Positions 31,040-43,665 of a stretch of DNA of 64,000 nucleotides are shown one piece after another. The translations under genes and the position numbers were made by a program. A model generated the notes under the pieces. The model saw nothing but the letters and a program-made list of their open reading frames with translations, was not told the DNA's origin and made no database searches. The stretch spans positions 7,412,501-7,476,500 of the forward strand of contig CM072344.1 of assembly GCA_036874045.1 (NCBI GenBank), in the 5' to 3' direction. How positions within the stretch are numbered: position 1 is the stretch's first letter; each line of letters begins with the position of its first letter. This DNA is from Cymodocea nodosa (Eukaryota > Streptophyta > Magnoliopsida > Alismatales > Cymodoceaceae).

Positions 31040-32677
31040 TGTTGAGTATTTTGTTTTGATGATGTGTACTGAATGAAAAATAATCATATTTGCTCAATTA
31101 CCATTGCTTGTGAAAGGAAATTAAGTACATCAATTAATACAGAAAAAACTTACGAATATAAATACTTGTTTGTATTGGATCTAAAATTATATTAAGTTGA
31201 TAACTAGTCGTTTCCTTGCATTAATTTCCCATTTAACTAAACGTTAAGTTAACGTGTGTTTTTATTGAAAAACATGATATGTTTTAAAGTAATATTTTCT
31301 GTATCATGAACAGTGCACGTTTAGACAACTCGTTAAGTTAGAGTTTTGTTCGTATAGAGATCACATGAGAACTCGTTAAGTTAGAGGCTTAAAGGTTAAA
31401 ATAGGTCACGTAAGAACTCGTTGAGTTAGTGAGTAAAAGAAGAGACGAACTCGTTAAGTTAGTGTTCTACACATGGTGAAATTATAAGTTACGAATGTTA
31501 TATTGTATCACGTGAGGTGCACATGTTTAACTCGCTAAGTTAACATAACTAAACGCATTGAGTTGCTATATTGAACACTAAGGCAACGCGTTAGGTTAGC
31601 ATTATATACTTAAGTTGTTATTTTTGCACGTGGTAAAATTCTTATTATAAAAATATTTGTTTATTACTAGTTCGTTGAGTTAGTGTAAGACAACAGAGAT
31701 GGTTCGTTGAGTTATCGTAACACAACAGAGATAATTCGTTGAGTTAGTGTAACAGCACAGAGATAGTTCGTTGAGTTAGCTACAATATTTGTCACGTGAG
31801 TTGGCACATGAGAAACTCGTTAAGTTAGAAATGTTAAGTTATATATATACTTGTATTACTCGTTTAGTTAACATTAAAGTAACGACTTCTTATTACACTA
31901 ATGAAAAATTTTGGAAGAGAGTTTATTTTGTAGGAAATTTTTCAAAGCTCCAAGATTGATGATTAAAGAAAATTTGAAATGTAAACGTGGGTCAGAATGT
32001 GTGTATTTCGATGAAGGAAAATAAAAGACGTGAAGAAGTGGAAAACTAGTAGTGATTAAACGTGGAGGATATGCATGAAATGAAGATATAATATAAAAGG
32101 CATAGAATTCTCGTTGATCAGTTATCCCTGCACACCAAAAGAAAAATCTTTTCAGAGATCAAAAACACCTCTTCGGGGAAAAACTCTCAGGTGAAAGAAA
32201 GTTCAGTGAAGCAGAAAAAGGTAAGATATATGTCATTGAAGATTTGAATCATTAGATGGAAGAAAATTCAGTGAAGCAGAAAAGGTCAGATTTACGTCAT
32301 TGAAGATTTAAAGTATCAGAAGAAAGCAAATTTGATGAAATAGAGAAAGACAAGATATTCGTCACTAAAGAATTGCTAAAAAAGAAAGAGAAGAAGAAGA
32401 AGAAAGATCTCAAACAGGGAGAAATGTTTTAAATTCCGTAAATTAGTTTTCTCTGTTTGTAGTTATGAAATTGTATAGATGAAACATGGTATCGATATAT
32501 AATTGCATCTACAATTTCTGAGGATAATTGAATTGTATATTGTAATTGCAACTTGAATAAAAATGATTTTATGAAAACATTGCCTCGACTTGTTTTTGAG
32601 TTTTAAAGTTTCAATTATATTCAAAAATATTGAAAAACACAATTCACCCCCCTCTTGTGTAGCCATACGATCCTACA
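31040..32677 (+). repeat. Copia-B 5' LTR
   Basis: It runs from TGTTGAGTATTTTG to GATCCTACA. The CTCGTTAAGTTAG / CACGTG array is at 31320-31635. The CGGNNAGTTA units of Copia-A are replaced by three GTTCGTTGAGTTA units with CAACAGAGAT-like spacers (about 31670-31775). Only one copy of the 42-bp repeat follows the TATA box (about 32093). Confidence 0.9.
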
Positions 32678-32679
32678 AG

Positions 32680-32691
32680 TGGTATCAGAAC
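32680..32691 (+). other. Primer binding site of Copia-B (tRNA-Met)
   Basis: TGGTATCAGAAC has one change from the standard site and lies two bases after the LTR. Confidence 0.85.
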
Positions 32692-32876
32692 TTTGTTAAT
32701 AATCTTTGATATAAAATTGATACCAACTTATTTAATATCATTGCTTATTCTACCTTCCTTGTTTTTAAATAGAAATTAATATCTGAGTATATGTTTAACT
32801 TTCTTGATTTAAGGCTCAAGTTGTTTTAAAGTTTTAGACTGTTTAAAATCAAATAGGTTGAAAAATCTAAGGTAAG

Positions 32877-35135
32877 ATGGCTACTGGAAATGGTAATTTT
32901 TCTTTATATGAAGGCCAAAATCTTAATCATCCTCCTTTATTTGATGGAATACATTTTGAATATTGGAAATATAGGATGACAATTTTTCTTCAAAGTATAG
33001 ATCATAAGTTGTGGTTCATGATTTCTAAATCATATACTCTGCTATCTACCCCTTATAATACTTGGACAATTACTGAAAAAGAAAATGAAACTCTGAATGC
33101 TAAGGGCTTAAATATTTTATTTTGTGCATTGAGTTATGAATAGTTTAGTAAAGTGTCGACATATAAATCTGCTTATGAGGTGTGGCATGTATTAGAAGTT
33201 TCACATGAAGGCACTTCTCAAGTTAAAGAGACTAAGATAAACATGTTGATTCATAAGTATGAACTCTTTAAGATGCATGAAGATGAAAGTATTTCTGAGA
33301 TGTTTTCTAGATTTCTTGATATCATAAACTCTTTAAAATGCTTAGAAAAGAATTTTGAATAGAAGAATTTGGTGAGGAAAATTCTCAGATCCCTAAGTTC
33401 TAAATGGTCTCAGAAAGTAACATCAATTGAGGAATCATGAGATTTAAATGTTTATACCATGAATGAACTTATAGGAAACTTAATTGCTTATGAAGTTAAA
33501 TTAAATGATTCATTGAGTCAAAATAAACTAAAAATGAAGAAAGAAATAATCTTCGAAATTAATTCAGATTCTGATATATCTACTAATTCTGACAATGATT
33601 TGATTTTGCTGACTAGGAAATTCAAGAAAGCATGGAAAGCTAGGAAACAGCAAAGGAATAAAGATGACAAACCCTCAACGTCAAAATCACTAAATGACAA
33701 GAACTTTTCATCCAGAAAGTATGAATGTTACAACTATAAGAAACCTAGACATCTTTCTCTAGATTGTCCTATAAGGAAAAATGAAAAGCATAGTAGGACA
33801 AATCAGAAGAAGACGGCTTAGAAAACTTAGAAAAAGTTTTACAAGAAAAAGGCTTTGAAGGTCACTTGGGATGACATGTCTGAAGAGTCTAAATCTGAGG
33901 AATCATCATCAAAATCTTCACATTTAGAAGGAGAACTAGAGTTAGAAGACGTTGCTCATGTGTGCTTCATGGCAGATGAGTCTGAGGTAATATTTGATCT
34001 TGAAAGTTATTCAGAGTTTAACTTTGATGAATTATTATGTGCTTATCATGCATTATTACAAAAACTTAAAGTTTGTAAACTGGAAAATAAGAATATTAGA
34101 AACTCTTTATCCATTATGGAAGAAGAAAATTATTTTCTGTCTACTACTTTAGAAAAGTGTAAATGTGATAATGAAAATCATGCTTGAGAATTGCATAAAT
34201 TTAGATTTAATGAATGTGTCTTGCATGAACAAATACAGAATACAAATATTGAAAAATTAAAGATAGAATCTAAAAATGAAATATTAAGAAAAAATATAAA
34301 TGATCTTGAGTTAGAGATTGATAAATTAAAAATGAGAGAGCTGGATTTAAATTCTACCATTGAGAAATGAAATTTAAGTCAAACTAAGTTAAACAAACAA
34401 ACTAGTACCCCTACGGTGTCATATAAATTTGGCTTAGGATTTGATTATCTTGAATATCCTGAATCTTAAACCAATAAAGGATTTATTAGTTGTAGTTCAA
34501 GTAAATCTAAGACTAAAATTCCCTTTATCATGAAACAAGGTAATAAATATGTAGAAATAGGTAATTCAAGGGATGAATGATGCAGTAATAATATAAATCA
34601 ATGTGATTTGTCTAAATGTACTTCTAACATGACTATTAATGTTTCTAAAAATCTTGTTTCTTGTTCTAGAAATTCAGTTTCTAATGTTTCTAAAATTTCA
34701 GACAATTGTAGTAAACTGAAAATTCAGAAACCTGAGCTTGTAATTCAAAACACTGGTATTAGACCAATTACTCATTCTGCATGTGATAAATCTAAAAATT
34801 CTTATGCAGAAAAAGATTTTGTATGTACTGAAAATTCAAATACATGTACAAAATCTTGGTATGAACTTACTGAAATATATGAGCATGAACCAAATAAATT
34901 AACATTTGATAAAAATCGGTTTGGTCTTGGTTATACTACATCTGAAAACAACAAGAATGATTATAAGAGCAATAATGCAATAAGTAAGTATGATACTAAT
35001 GATAAGTCAATAGTACTTACAACTAATAAGAATGTAAATGATAATGTTAAATTGTTTTTAAACAAAAAGAAGAAATATGCATTTAATGAACTTGGTCCTC
35101 AACAACATTGGGTACCAAGAAAAAGCTTTTCTTAA
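32877..35135 (+). pseudogene. Copia-B gag
   Basis: The frame and layout match Copia-A: MATGNGNFSLYEGQ, the UBN2-type capsid region, zinc knuckle, KVTWDD block, coiled coil, and a C/N/S-rich tail ending HWVPRKSFS. The zinc knuckle is damaged (CYNYKKPRHLSLDC: second Cys is Tyr). Premature stops are at 33141 (same place as the first stop of Copia-A), 33360, 33438, 33819, 34185, 34368, 34467 and 34578. There are no frameshifts to the stop at 35133, which is shared with Copia-A. Confidence 0.88.
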
Positions 35136-35156
35136 TTTGTTTTACAAGAGAAAACA

Positions 35157-36606
35157 ACATCAAAATGGATCTTGGACAGTGGAGCATCAAGTCACATGAC
35201 CGGACAGAAAAATCTACTACAAAATTTTACAAATACCATGAAAGGAATTGTAACATTTGGAAACAAAAGCAAGGATAAAATCATAGGTATGGGTAATGTT
35301 CAAATAACTCCAACTTGTGTTATTTCGAATGTACTATATGTAGAAAACCTAAGATTTAATTTGTTGAGTGTTATAAAACTAACTGAGAATGGATATTATG
35401 TAGTGTTTGAAGATAATGTATGCAAAATTATTGATAAAAATACAGATGAAATTAAGTTTATTGCTAAAAGAAAAGGTTCTGTATGTATTTTATCTTTACC
35501 TTCTGGTGTAGTTGATTTAAATTCATGTTTACTAGCTGAAACTGGTATGCATATTTGTGGCATAGAAGGATAGGGCATATAAATATGAAACTGTTACATA
35601 AACTAACTAGAAAACATTTAGTGAGAGGTTTACCAAAGATTAAATACTCAAAGGACTTTATGTGTGATGCATGTGAGTTAGGTAAATTTCACAAAAACTC
35701 TTTTATATCCAAAACTAATATTTCAAGCAAGAGAGTCTTAGAACTTATACATATGGATCTATTTGGACCAACAAGAATCATGAGTCTTGGTGGTAAATGG
35801 TATGCATTTGTTTCAGTAGATGACTTCTCTAGATACACTTGGGTATATTTTCTAGCATCTAAGATAGAAGTTTTTGAAAAGTTTAAAATGTTTTGCAATT
35901 TTGTTCAAAATGAACAAAATGTCACTATTCAAAAACTTAGGAGTGATCATGGTACAGAATTTGATAATGATCAATTAGATAATTATTGTAATGAGCATGG
36001 CATTATCATAGATTTTCTTTTCCAAGAGCACCATCTCAAAATGGTGTTGAGAGAAAGAATAGATCACTTCAAGAAATGGCCAGAACTATGTTGAATGAAC
36101 ATAAGTTACCTCAAAATCTTTGGGTTGAAGCAGTGAATACAGCTTGTTATGTCATTAACAGAAGTCACTTAAGACCTCGTGTTAATAAAACTCCTTTTGA
36201 AATTATGTTTAATAGGGTTCCAAAAATTTCCTATATAAAACCATTTGGCTGCAAATGTTTTATTCTTAATACTAAGGATAAAAGGGATGAATTTCAAGCC
36301 AAAGTGGATGAAGGAATTTTTGTAGGTTACTCTACTAGAAGTAAAGCCTATAGAGTATATAACAAGACTTCTAGAACTATTGAAGAAACCATCTATGTAA
36401 GCTTCAATGAAAATTCTTTTAGAGAATCTCAATCTAAAGCTGATAATGATGATATGATCAATTTTCCAAAAGAGTTAGAGATCAATAGAGAGATTGAAGA
36501 TTTATCTGAGAAAATCAAAAATATGAACTTGAATGATCAAACTAATGATGAAAGTGATGAACCTTTAGATGTTGATGAGAATATTAAGGAAAATCAGAGA
36601 AATTAG
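35157..36606 (+). pseudogene. Copia-B protease and integrase
   Basis: WILDSGASSHMTGQ is an intact retropepsin site. HRRIGHINMKLLHKL with CDAC is the HHCC zinc region. HMDLFGPTRI and KLRSDHGTEFDND carry the two integrase aspartates. The Glu region is shifted out of frame (about 36020-36060) and resumes as MARTMLNEHKLPQNLWVEAVNTACY. KPFGCKCFILNTKDKRDEF and EGIFVGYSTRSKAYRVYN form the C-terminal part. Three frames are needed, with shifts at about 35555-35575 and 36010-36080. Confidence 0.87.
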
Positions 36607-38275
36607 CATTATTCTTCATCACATCCCATTACTCAAGTCATTAGTAATATTAATCAGGGAGTTAAAACTAGAGCTTTAGTAAATTTAAATAGTATGTGTA
36701 TGTTTGTTTCTATGGTGGAACCAAGGAATATAGAAGAAGTATTATCTGATGAAAATTGGATAGTGGCAATGCAAGAAGAACTAAATCAATTCATGAGAAA
36801 TGATGTTTGGGAATTAGTCTCTCCACTAGAAAATCAGTCGATAATAGGTACAAAGTGGATCTTTAGAAACAAAACTAATGAAACTGGTCAAGTTATAAGA
36901 AACAAAGCTAGATTAGTTGCACAAGGGTATACATAGGAAGAAGGGCTAGATTATGATGAAACATTTGCTCCTGTGGCTAGGTTAGAAAGTATTAGAATAT
37001 TATTGGCCTATGTTTGTTATATGGATTTTAAATTATGTGAAATGGATGTAAAGAGTGCATTTCTAAATGGTTTAATTAATGAAAAAATCTGTAAAACAAC
37101 CACTTGGATTTGAAGATATTAAAAATCCTAACTTTGTGTATAAATTGAAGAAAGCCTTATGGTTTGAAGCAAATTGAAGAAAGCCTTATGGTTTAAAGCA
37201 AGCACCTAGATCATGGTATGAAAGATTATCTACTTTTTTAATAGAACAAGGTTATATTATGGGAAAAGTGGATCATACTCTATTTATCAAAAGAGATGGT
37301 AAAGATCAGATTGTTGTTCAAATATATGTGGATGATATAATCTTTGGAGCAACCTCTGATAAACTGATAAAAATATTTTCTAAAGAGATGACTAGTCAGT
37401 TTGAAATGAGTATGATAGGTGAACTTTCATATTTTCTAGGACTTCAAATTAAGCAAATGGATAAAGGTATATTTTTAAATCAGGAAAAATATGTAGATGA
37501 AATGCTTAAGAAATTTAATTTTAATGATACAAGGATTCGAGGAACTCCTATGAGTACTTCTCTAAAGTTAGATATTGATGATATTGGAAAATCAATAGAT
37601 CAAAGAAAATACAAAAGGATGATTGGTTTTTTACTTTATTTGACAGCTAGTAGACTTGATATTATGTTTGCTGTGTGTGTTTGTGCTAGATTTCAATCTA
37701 ATCCTAAGGAATCATACTTAATTGCAGTTAAAAGAATATTTAGATATATACAAGGAACTAAAAATTTCAAACTGTATTATTCTAAGGATAGTTCAATAGA
37801 TCTTATAGGATATACTAATGTTGATTATGAAGGATCTAAATCTGATAGAAAGAGTACCAATGGCACATGTCAATTATTGGGAAATAATTTGGTGTCATGG
37901 TTTAGTAAAAAGCAAAACTATGTAGCACTTTCTACTACAGAAGTTGAATATGTTGCTGCTGCACTATGTTGCACTCAAATTCTGTGGATAAGGCAAACTT
38001 TAGAAGATTTTGGATTATCTTATGTTACAATTGAGATTTATTGTGATAGTAGTTCTGCAATAAATCTTTCCAAAAATCATGTTTTACATTCTAGAGCAAA
38101 GCATATAGAGGTTAGACATCATTTTCTAAGAGATAACGTAATTAAAGGAAAAATTAAATTAGAATTTTTGTCTAGTAAAAATCGATTAGCTGATATATTT
38201 ACAAAACCTCTAGACGAAAATACATTTTGCAACATAAGATTAAATTTGGGTATTTGTAGGCTATGTGATGTGTAA
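36607..38275 (+). pseudogene. Copia-B reverse transcriptase and RNase H
   Basis: RT: MQEELNQFMRNDVWELVSP, GTKWIFRNKTNETG, EEGLDYDETFAPVARLESI, MDVKSAFLNG, and YVDDIIFGATSDKL with both catalytic Asp. A 29-bp tandem duplication (37142-37170 and 37171-37199) breaks the frame in the YGLKQAPRSWYERL region. The 338-residue frame 37259-38275 includes the RT thumb (SYFLGLQIKQMDKGIFLNQ) and all of RNase H (YTNVDYEGSKSDRKS; TTEVEYVAA; YCDSSSAINLS; RHHFLRDNV; LADIFTKPLDE). The first RNase H motif has Asn where Copia-A has Asp (TN for AD). Confidence 0.87.
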
Positions 38276-39794
38276 AATGCTTAAACTCCACAAAAAGATA
38301 AATATTATTGATGATGTGTTTTACCACATAGATATTATATACTTATCATAAATATCTAAGTAATATCTAAACTACTGCTTAAGATACTATGTATTTATTG
38401 TAAAATCATAGTAGTATCTTATTGATTTTAAGTAAGTTATCAATTTTAATGGTTTCACGATTTTAAGTGGAAGTATGAATGAAAAAATTAAATACTTCTA
38501 AAATTCTGAAATTTTGATTAAGTGTTTTCTTTGAATCGAGGAAAATGCATATGATCATGCATAAATTTGACTTAATTGATTAAACTTGTAGAATAATTTA
38601 TATGTAAATCATCTTAAACTGTTAATCAAAAGTATGAACTTATTGAAACTAATTCATATTTTCAGTAAAATCATAGAAGTAAAAATTGTATGAGATTTGT
38701 GTTTTATTGCATCTGTATTAATGGAATACATATATATTGTGCTTAAAATGAAAAGTTCTTATAAAGTGAAAATCTTTGAGAGTTTATTGGTCAGTTTGAT
38801 CACGAGCCTTTTGTACTTGAGCAGATAGGTATGTAAGGATTGTTGTCCTAAAAAAGGATTCTTTAAATCTAGCAACCTAAGGTCCTGATCAGATCTAGGA
38901 TTGTTGACTGAAAGCTCATTACATTGGTATATTAGAAAGCTCTTGTATGATTCAAGCTTTTCAAACTAACTTTTAAAAATAAAAAAAAGTTTCATTAATT
39001 ATAGATATCTTTGAATCGAATATAGTTTCTACCAATATGACTACTGATTTATTGAATCAACATTAGTACTTTTGAAAACGTTTATTTGAGATACATTCTT
39101 TTATTCTCCTTGAATTAATCATATTGAGTTCAAAGTTGTGTTTTGATTCATATATAGTAGGAATTGATTTTGGAAATCATTTTTGATGAATTCAAAATTT
39201 AAATGTCTAGTTATACTTAACATCTATTGTTATACAAATATATTTTGTATGTTATTGAATATATAAGAAGTATATTTGTAGGGGGAGGATTAACAATGTC
39301 CAAAACAGATTAATATAATTCAAAATACAAATCTTGGTTAATCTGAATTAAAGTCCTCTTAAGATCTTGATGAAATAATTTAAAAAGACAAACAAACTAT
39401 TTAAGATTCATAAGAAGAGAATGTTAGAATAGTTTACAATGTTCTCAAGATAATGTTAAGTGTAGCATGTGTGTTGTCTTCGGAAGGTTTCACATTTGAA
39501 TCTTATTTTTTTTTACAAACTGAACGTTATGTTATATAAGGTAACGTGTAAAACTACCTCTAGACAGCGTTTTACTCGTTAGGTTAGTTAACTCAACAAG
39601 TTATACTGAAATTTTTCGGGTATCTTGATTGAATAAACTATATTCAATACTCATTTTAAATTCAAACCTGACTTATACACATTGAGTTAATCACGTAAAA
39701 ACCCTATTTATACACTTATTACATGGGCACTTAGGTTATTCGTAAACTTTGTCAAGAAAATCTTTCCCATTTGTTGCTGTTACAACCTGTGACG
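38276..39794 (+). other. Copia-B noncoding spacer between pol and accessory ORF
   Basis: Collinear with 12055-13633. No gene. It contains the internal purine tract AGGGGGAGGA (39280-39289) and a CGTTAGGTTAG...CTCAACAAGTTA pair at about 39577-39602. Confidence 0.6.
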
Positions 39795-42061
39795 ATGGTC
39801 TCCAAGTTCTACAAAGGTCGTGGCAGAGGAAAAGACAAAAGCAGAGGTGATGCAAAAGGAAAAGAAATCGATATTGATGAAGTTCCATGCACCTGGTTCA
39901 AGAAAATACTTTGAGTGGACAAAAGGTTAGTAGAAATTTATAGATATTACTTCTTTCATCAAGGTATAATAGATGAAGTTAGACAAGAGCTTCAACAAAC
40001 AGATGAAAATATTACATACATGGGTATTTGTAGTAAATTTGATAGAGAATACAGAATGAAATGTGTTGAGATTGCATTTCTCGAACAATATGCAAAATAT
40101 TTAGAAAAAAGTTTTGGTACATCAACTAGAATTCCTCAAATACCTATAAATGGTACAAGACTACATGCATTTGAGGAAGAACATGAATCAACTATCCCTA
40201 CTCCTTTATATTCAAAACAAGTAGAATCACATATTGCTGTAGATAAAAGAAAAGTTGACAGTCTTCGAAAGGTTATAGCAATAGAGAGTGCCTTTGAAGA
40301 ATTAAAGTAGAAAACTTTTCTAGAGCAATTTGAAAAGAAAACATCAATACTTGTAGAGGAGAAACATAAATGTTATAGAAGAAGAAAAGTTAGAAAAATT
40401 ATGTCTATAGAAACAAAGTCTATTGGACAAGGACAATCGGATGAACAATTATTTCCAAAGGACAATGTATGTCTAGACATTGTACCTTATAGTGGCATTT
40501 GATAAACTCATCAGTTCCAAGCATACTGAAACTATTGATGACAATTAGACTTTATTTTCTCTTGCCAGAAAACTTGAGAAGAAATGCAAGTCAAATATGA
40601 GCTCAAGTTTTTCTATAACTATAAGTCCTAATGATGTAGAAATTGAAAAATCAGAGCATCAAGCACTTGATATTGAACAAGTTATTGTAGATATAATTGA
40701 CAATGTTGAGTCAGTAACTAGTTCACAGGCTGAATTGTCTGGAGTAGTAGATATTGAAAATGTTAAGACTCTAGAAGAGCTAAATGTCAACCAGACTTCT
40801 CCAGAATCTATAGAAGCAAAGTCTAAGAATTCACAGCATGTGCAAATGGGACTATCTATTGTAGAAATTGAAAAATTACAAACAGATACATAGGCTGATG
40901 AATTTGTGTAAAATTTGAACTCTGTATTTTCTATAGAAACTGAACAAATGAATGTGGCGGATATTGCAAAATGTTTCTTACACTGTTGAAGCTGAAAAAT
41001 CAAGTGTACATACGCAGCTTCAAGAAAATATTTTCACAGAGGAACAACATGACATTCATTTTGAAGAAGTGGTTCCTAAAGATGAATTAAACTCTGAATC
41101 AAGGCTTTAGGTTTCACCTTCTTTATGTATAGTATTACAAATTCAAGGAAATTCAATTTATTTTAGATCTGAGGAAGCATTGTAGAAATACAATAATTTG
41201 ATTACATGTCAGATTTTGCATGCTCGACCAATAAAATTCAGAAATTTGATTGATATGAAATATTTATTTGAGTATCAAGGCCTCATTCAATTCTTGTCAG
41301 TTGGAACAAAATGGAAGCAGTATAAAGAGCTTATTGTAGCTTTTTACAACAATCTGGTCAAGAATGAAAATATACTACAAACTCAAATAAATAAACATGA
41401 GTTAATATTATCTCTTGAATTAATTTTGGGATTAAAGAACGAAGGTGTTGTTGTTACCAACAGATTTGTCATGATTAGACAACTGGAATGAAACATTCAG
41501 TCCTTATCAAATATTCTAGATGTATATTCTAAAATGAGACTCATGAAAAATCTGAATGCAGAGGCAAAGTTTATTGCAAATATATTGCATGCCAATTTAT
41601 TTCAGAGAGTGGGACATAATATGGAAGTCAGTAGAAACTATTTATATGCAACTTATGGTCTGCTGAATAGAATTCAAATCAAATCAATTGGTTTGATGTT
41701 TTTCCTTCTCAACTACAGCATATAAGTTCAAAGTTATTTTACGGTGATGTTGTAGGTAGACTCCTTGCAATCTAATTGAATTTATTCGACTAACCCTCTG
41801 AAAATAAAGGCATGAGAGCTTTTAGTATAAAATATTTGTAAAAATTCCAAGCCTTGCATCAACCTCAACAAACACAACAACAACCTGATTGTATAGATCA
41901 TATACAACAACAACAACAACAAAGTTATTCAGTTCAAGTAGAATAGCAAACCCAGCTACCTCTTGACCTAGATGATGTACTTAAAGACATCAGAAATGAT
42001 ATTACGCATCTAGGAGATAAAATTTGTAATACTATAAGTGATATACTTAGGAGGAATAGAT
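39795..42061 (+). pseudogene. Accessory ORF of Copia-B
   Basis: Same layout as 13634-15901: MVSKFYKGRGRGKDKSRG, a TWFKKI block, acidic linker, and C-terminal domain (MKYLFEYQGLIQFLSVGTKW, IVAFYNNLVKNEN, LGLKNEGVVV, ANILHANLFQRVGHNMEVS, ATYGLLNRIQI), then a glutamine-rich tail and stop. Unlike Copia-A it has frameshifts (about 40490, 40970 and 41690) as well as stops. The linker and the C-terminal domain are alike in the two copies, so the ORF was intact in their common ancestor. Confidence 0.75.
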
Positions 42062-42445
42062 AACTGTTTGTTTGCTTGTATCTGAATACAAAATGTAATG
42101 TTTGTATTCATTGTTTGATTCATTGAATAATACATTTTTCTATAAATGTTTACCATTCTTATTATTGTTTACAAAAAGCATTGTTGTAAATATATCTCTT
42201 ACTATATATTTTGTGTAATTATCTTTTTGATTAATGACAAAAAGGGGGAGAAATGTTATAAAAAAAGATGATTATGATTTTAATTGCATATAGTATAAAG
42301 GGAGATGATATTTATGGTTATTGTAATGTGATAGATGATAATGTAATCTGAAAGGTAGAGAAATGATACTTATATAATTATTGACATCTAGAAGTTTTAT
42401 TTTTGAGAGGTGAAATTTACACAAACAATAGAAATAAGCTTAAGT

Positions 42446-42521
42446 GAACTTAAGTCAACAAACTTGTTTGTTGAATTAAAAGTTAACCCAACAAAGGTGC
42501 TTTGTTGAGTTAAATATATTT
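42446..42521. repeat. 76-bp extra segment with hairpin near Copia-B purine tract
   Basis: This segment is absent at the same place in Copia-A (16280). It contains CTTAAGT repeats and an inverted repeat, TTAACCCAACAAAG at 42483-42496 with CTTTGTTGAGTTAA at 42500-42513, paired with one mismatch around a 3-base loop. The sequence is a variant of the CGTTGAGTTA motif otherwise confined to LTRs and the arrays. Confidence 0.7.
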
Positions 42522-42553
42522 CATAATTGATTTAATATGATTTTGTCATCATC

Positions 42554-42567
42554 AAAAAGGGGGAGAT
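42554..42567 (+). other. Polypurine tract of Copia-B
   Basis: AAAAAGGGGGAGAT abuts the 3' LTR and is identical to that of Copia-A. A second, internal tract lies at 42239-42253. Confidence 0.85.
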
Positions 42568-43224
42568 TGTTGAGTATTTTGTTTTGATGATGTGTGTTGA
42601 ATGAAAAATAATCATATTTGCTCAATTACTATTGCTTGTGAAAGGAAATTAAGTACATCAATTAATATAGAAAAAGCATACTGATATAAATACTTGTATG
42701 TATTGGATCTGAAATTATACTAAGTTAATAACTAGTCATTTCGTTGCATTAATTTCTCATTTAACTAAACGTTAAGTTAACATGTGTTTTTGTTGAAAAG
42801 CATGATATGTTTTAAAGTTATATTTTCTATATCATGAACAGTGCACATTTAGACAACTCGTTAAGTTAGAGTTTTGTTCGTATAAAGATCACATGAGAAC
42901 TCATTAAGTTAGAGGCTTAAAGGTTAAAATAGGTCACGTGAGAACTCGTTGAGTTAGTGAGTAAAAGATGAGACGAACTCGTTAAGTTAGTGTTCTACAC
43001 ATGGTGAAATTATAAGTTAAAGAAAATTCGAATTGTAAACGTGAGTTAGAACGTGTGTATTTCGATGAAGGAAAAAGAAAAGACGTGAAGAAGTGGAAAA
43101 CTGGTAGTGATTAAACGTGGAGGATATTTATGAAATGAAGATATAGTATAAAAGGCATAGAATTCTCGTTGATCAGTTATCCCTGCACACCAAAAGAAAA
43201 ATATTTTCAATGATCAAAAACACT
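42568..43224 (+). repeat. Copia-B 3' LTR, first piece
   Basis: It begins TGTTGAGTATTTTG and runs to the insertion site of Copia-C (ACACT, 43220-43224). Against the 5' LTR a stretch of about 480 bases is deleted at about 43018, joining AAGTTA to AAGAAAATTC. The remaining pieces are 48533-48585 and 50433-50888. Confidence 0.88.
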
Positions 43225-43597
43225 TGTTGTGTGGAAAGATCAAACAAACGTGGAGCATGTAGGGGTGGCGTGGAGAAGTGATCTGCGTGGAAGAGAAGAT
43301 TGCGAGTGGAGAATTCGAAGAACAACAAATTTACGTGGTTCCCCAACACGGGTACGTCCATGGGTGATCAATCTATCGTGATTCATTACTGTATGGTTGC
43401 TGGTATAAAGAAGGGGGAGAACAAAATCAAGGGATGGTTTGGCATGACATCCCTTGGACGTGGATGACCCCTTACATATATAGGGGCAACGGTTGGTGAA
43501 ACCCAAAAGACAAGTTTTCCCCTGTACAAATTATCAAAGAAATACAACCATATACAATGACACATACATATACTTGATGGAAGACACACGCATAACA
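43225..43597 (-). repeat. Copia-C 3' LTR (left copy)
   Basis: On the minus strand it runs TGTTATGCGTGTGTC to CACAACA. A TATA-like element lies on the minus strand at about 43474-43482. The adjoining 43598-43609 is the polypurine tract (minus strand AAGGTGGAGATT). Confidence 0.92.
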
Positions 43598-43609
43598 AAT
43601 CTCCACCTT
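43598..43609 (-). other. Polypurine tract of Copia-C
   Basis: On the minus strand it reads AAGGTGGAGATT, directly before the LTR start. This is the usual Tnt1-type tract. Confidence 0.8.
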
Positions 43610-43665
43610 GTCTTTCATCAATCTTCACCATGAATAGGTGATGGATCACCAAGACCCAACTTGGG

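Noticed and set aside
43240-43506. Open frames inside the Copia-C LTRs (and at 48170-48436)
   Set aside because: They occur in both LTR copies by virtue of the LTR repeat, lie partly outside the transcript and match no protein family I recognise.
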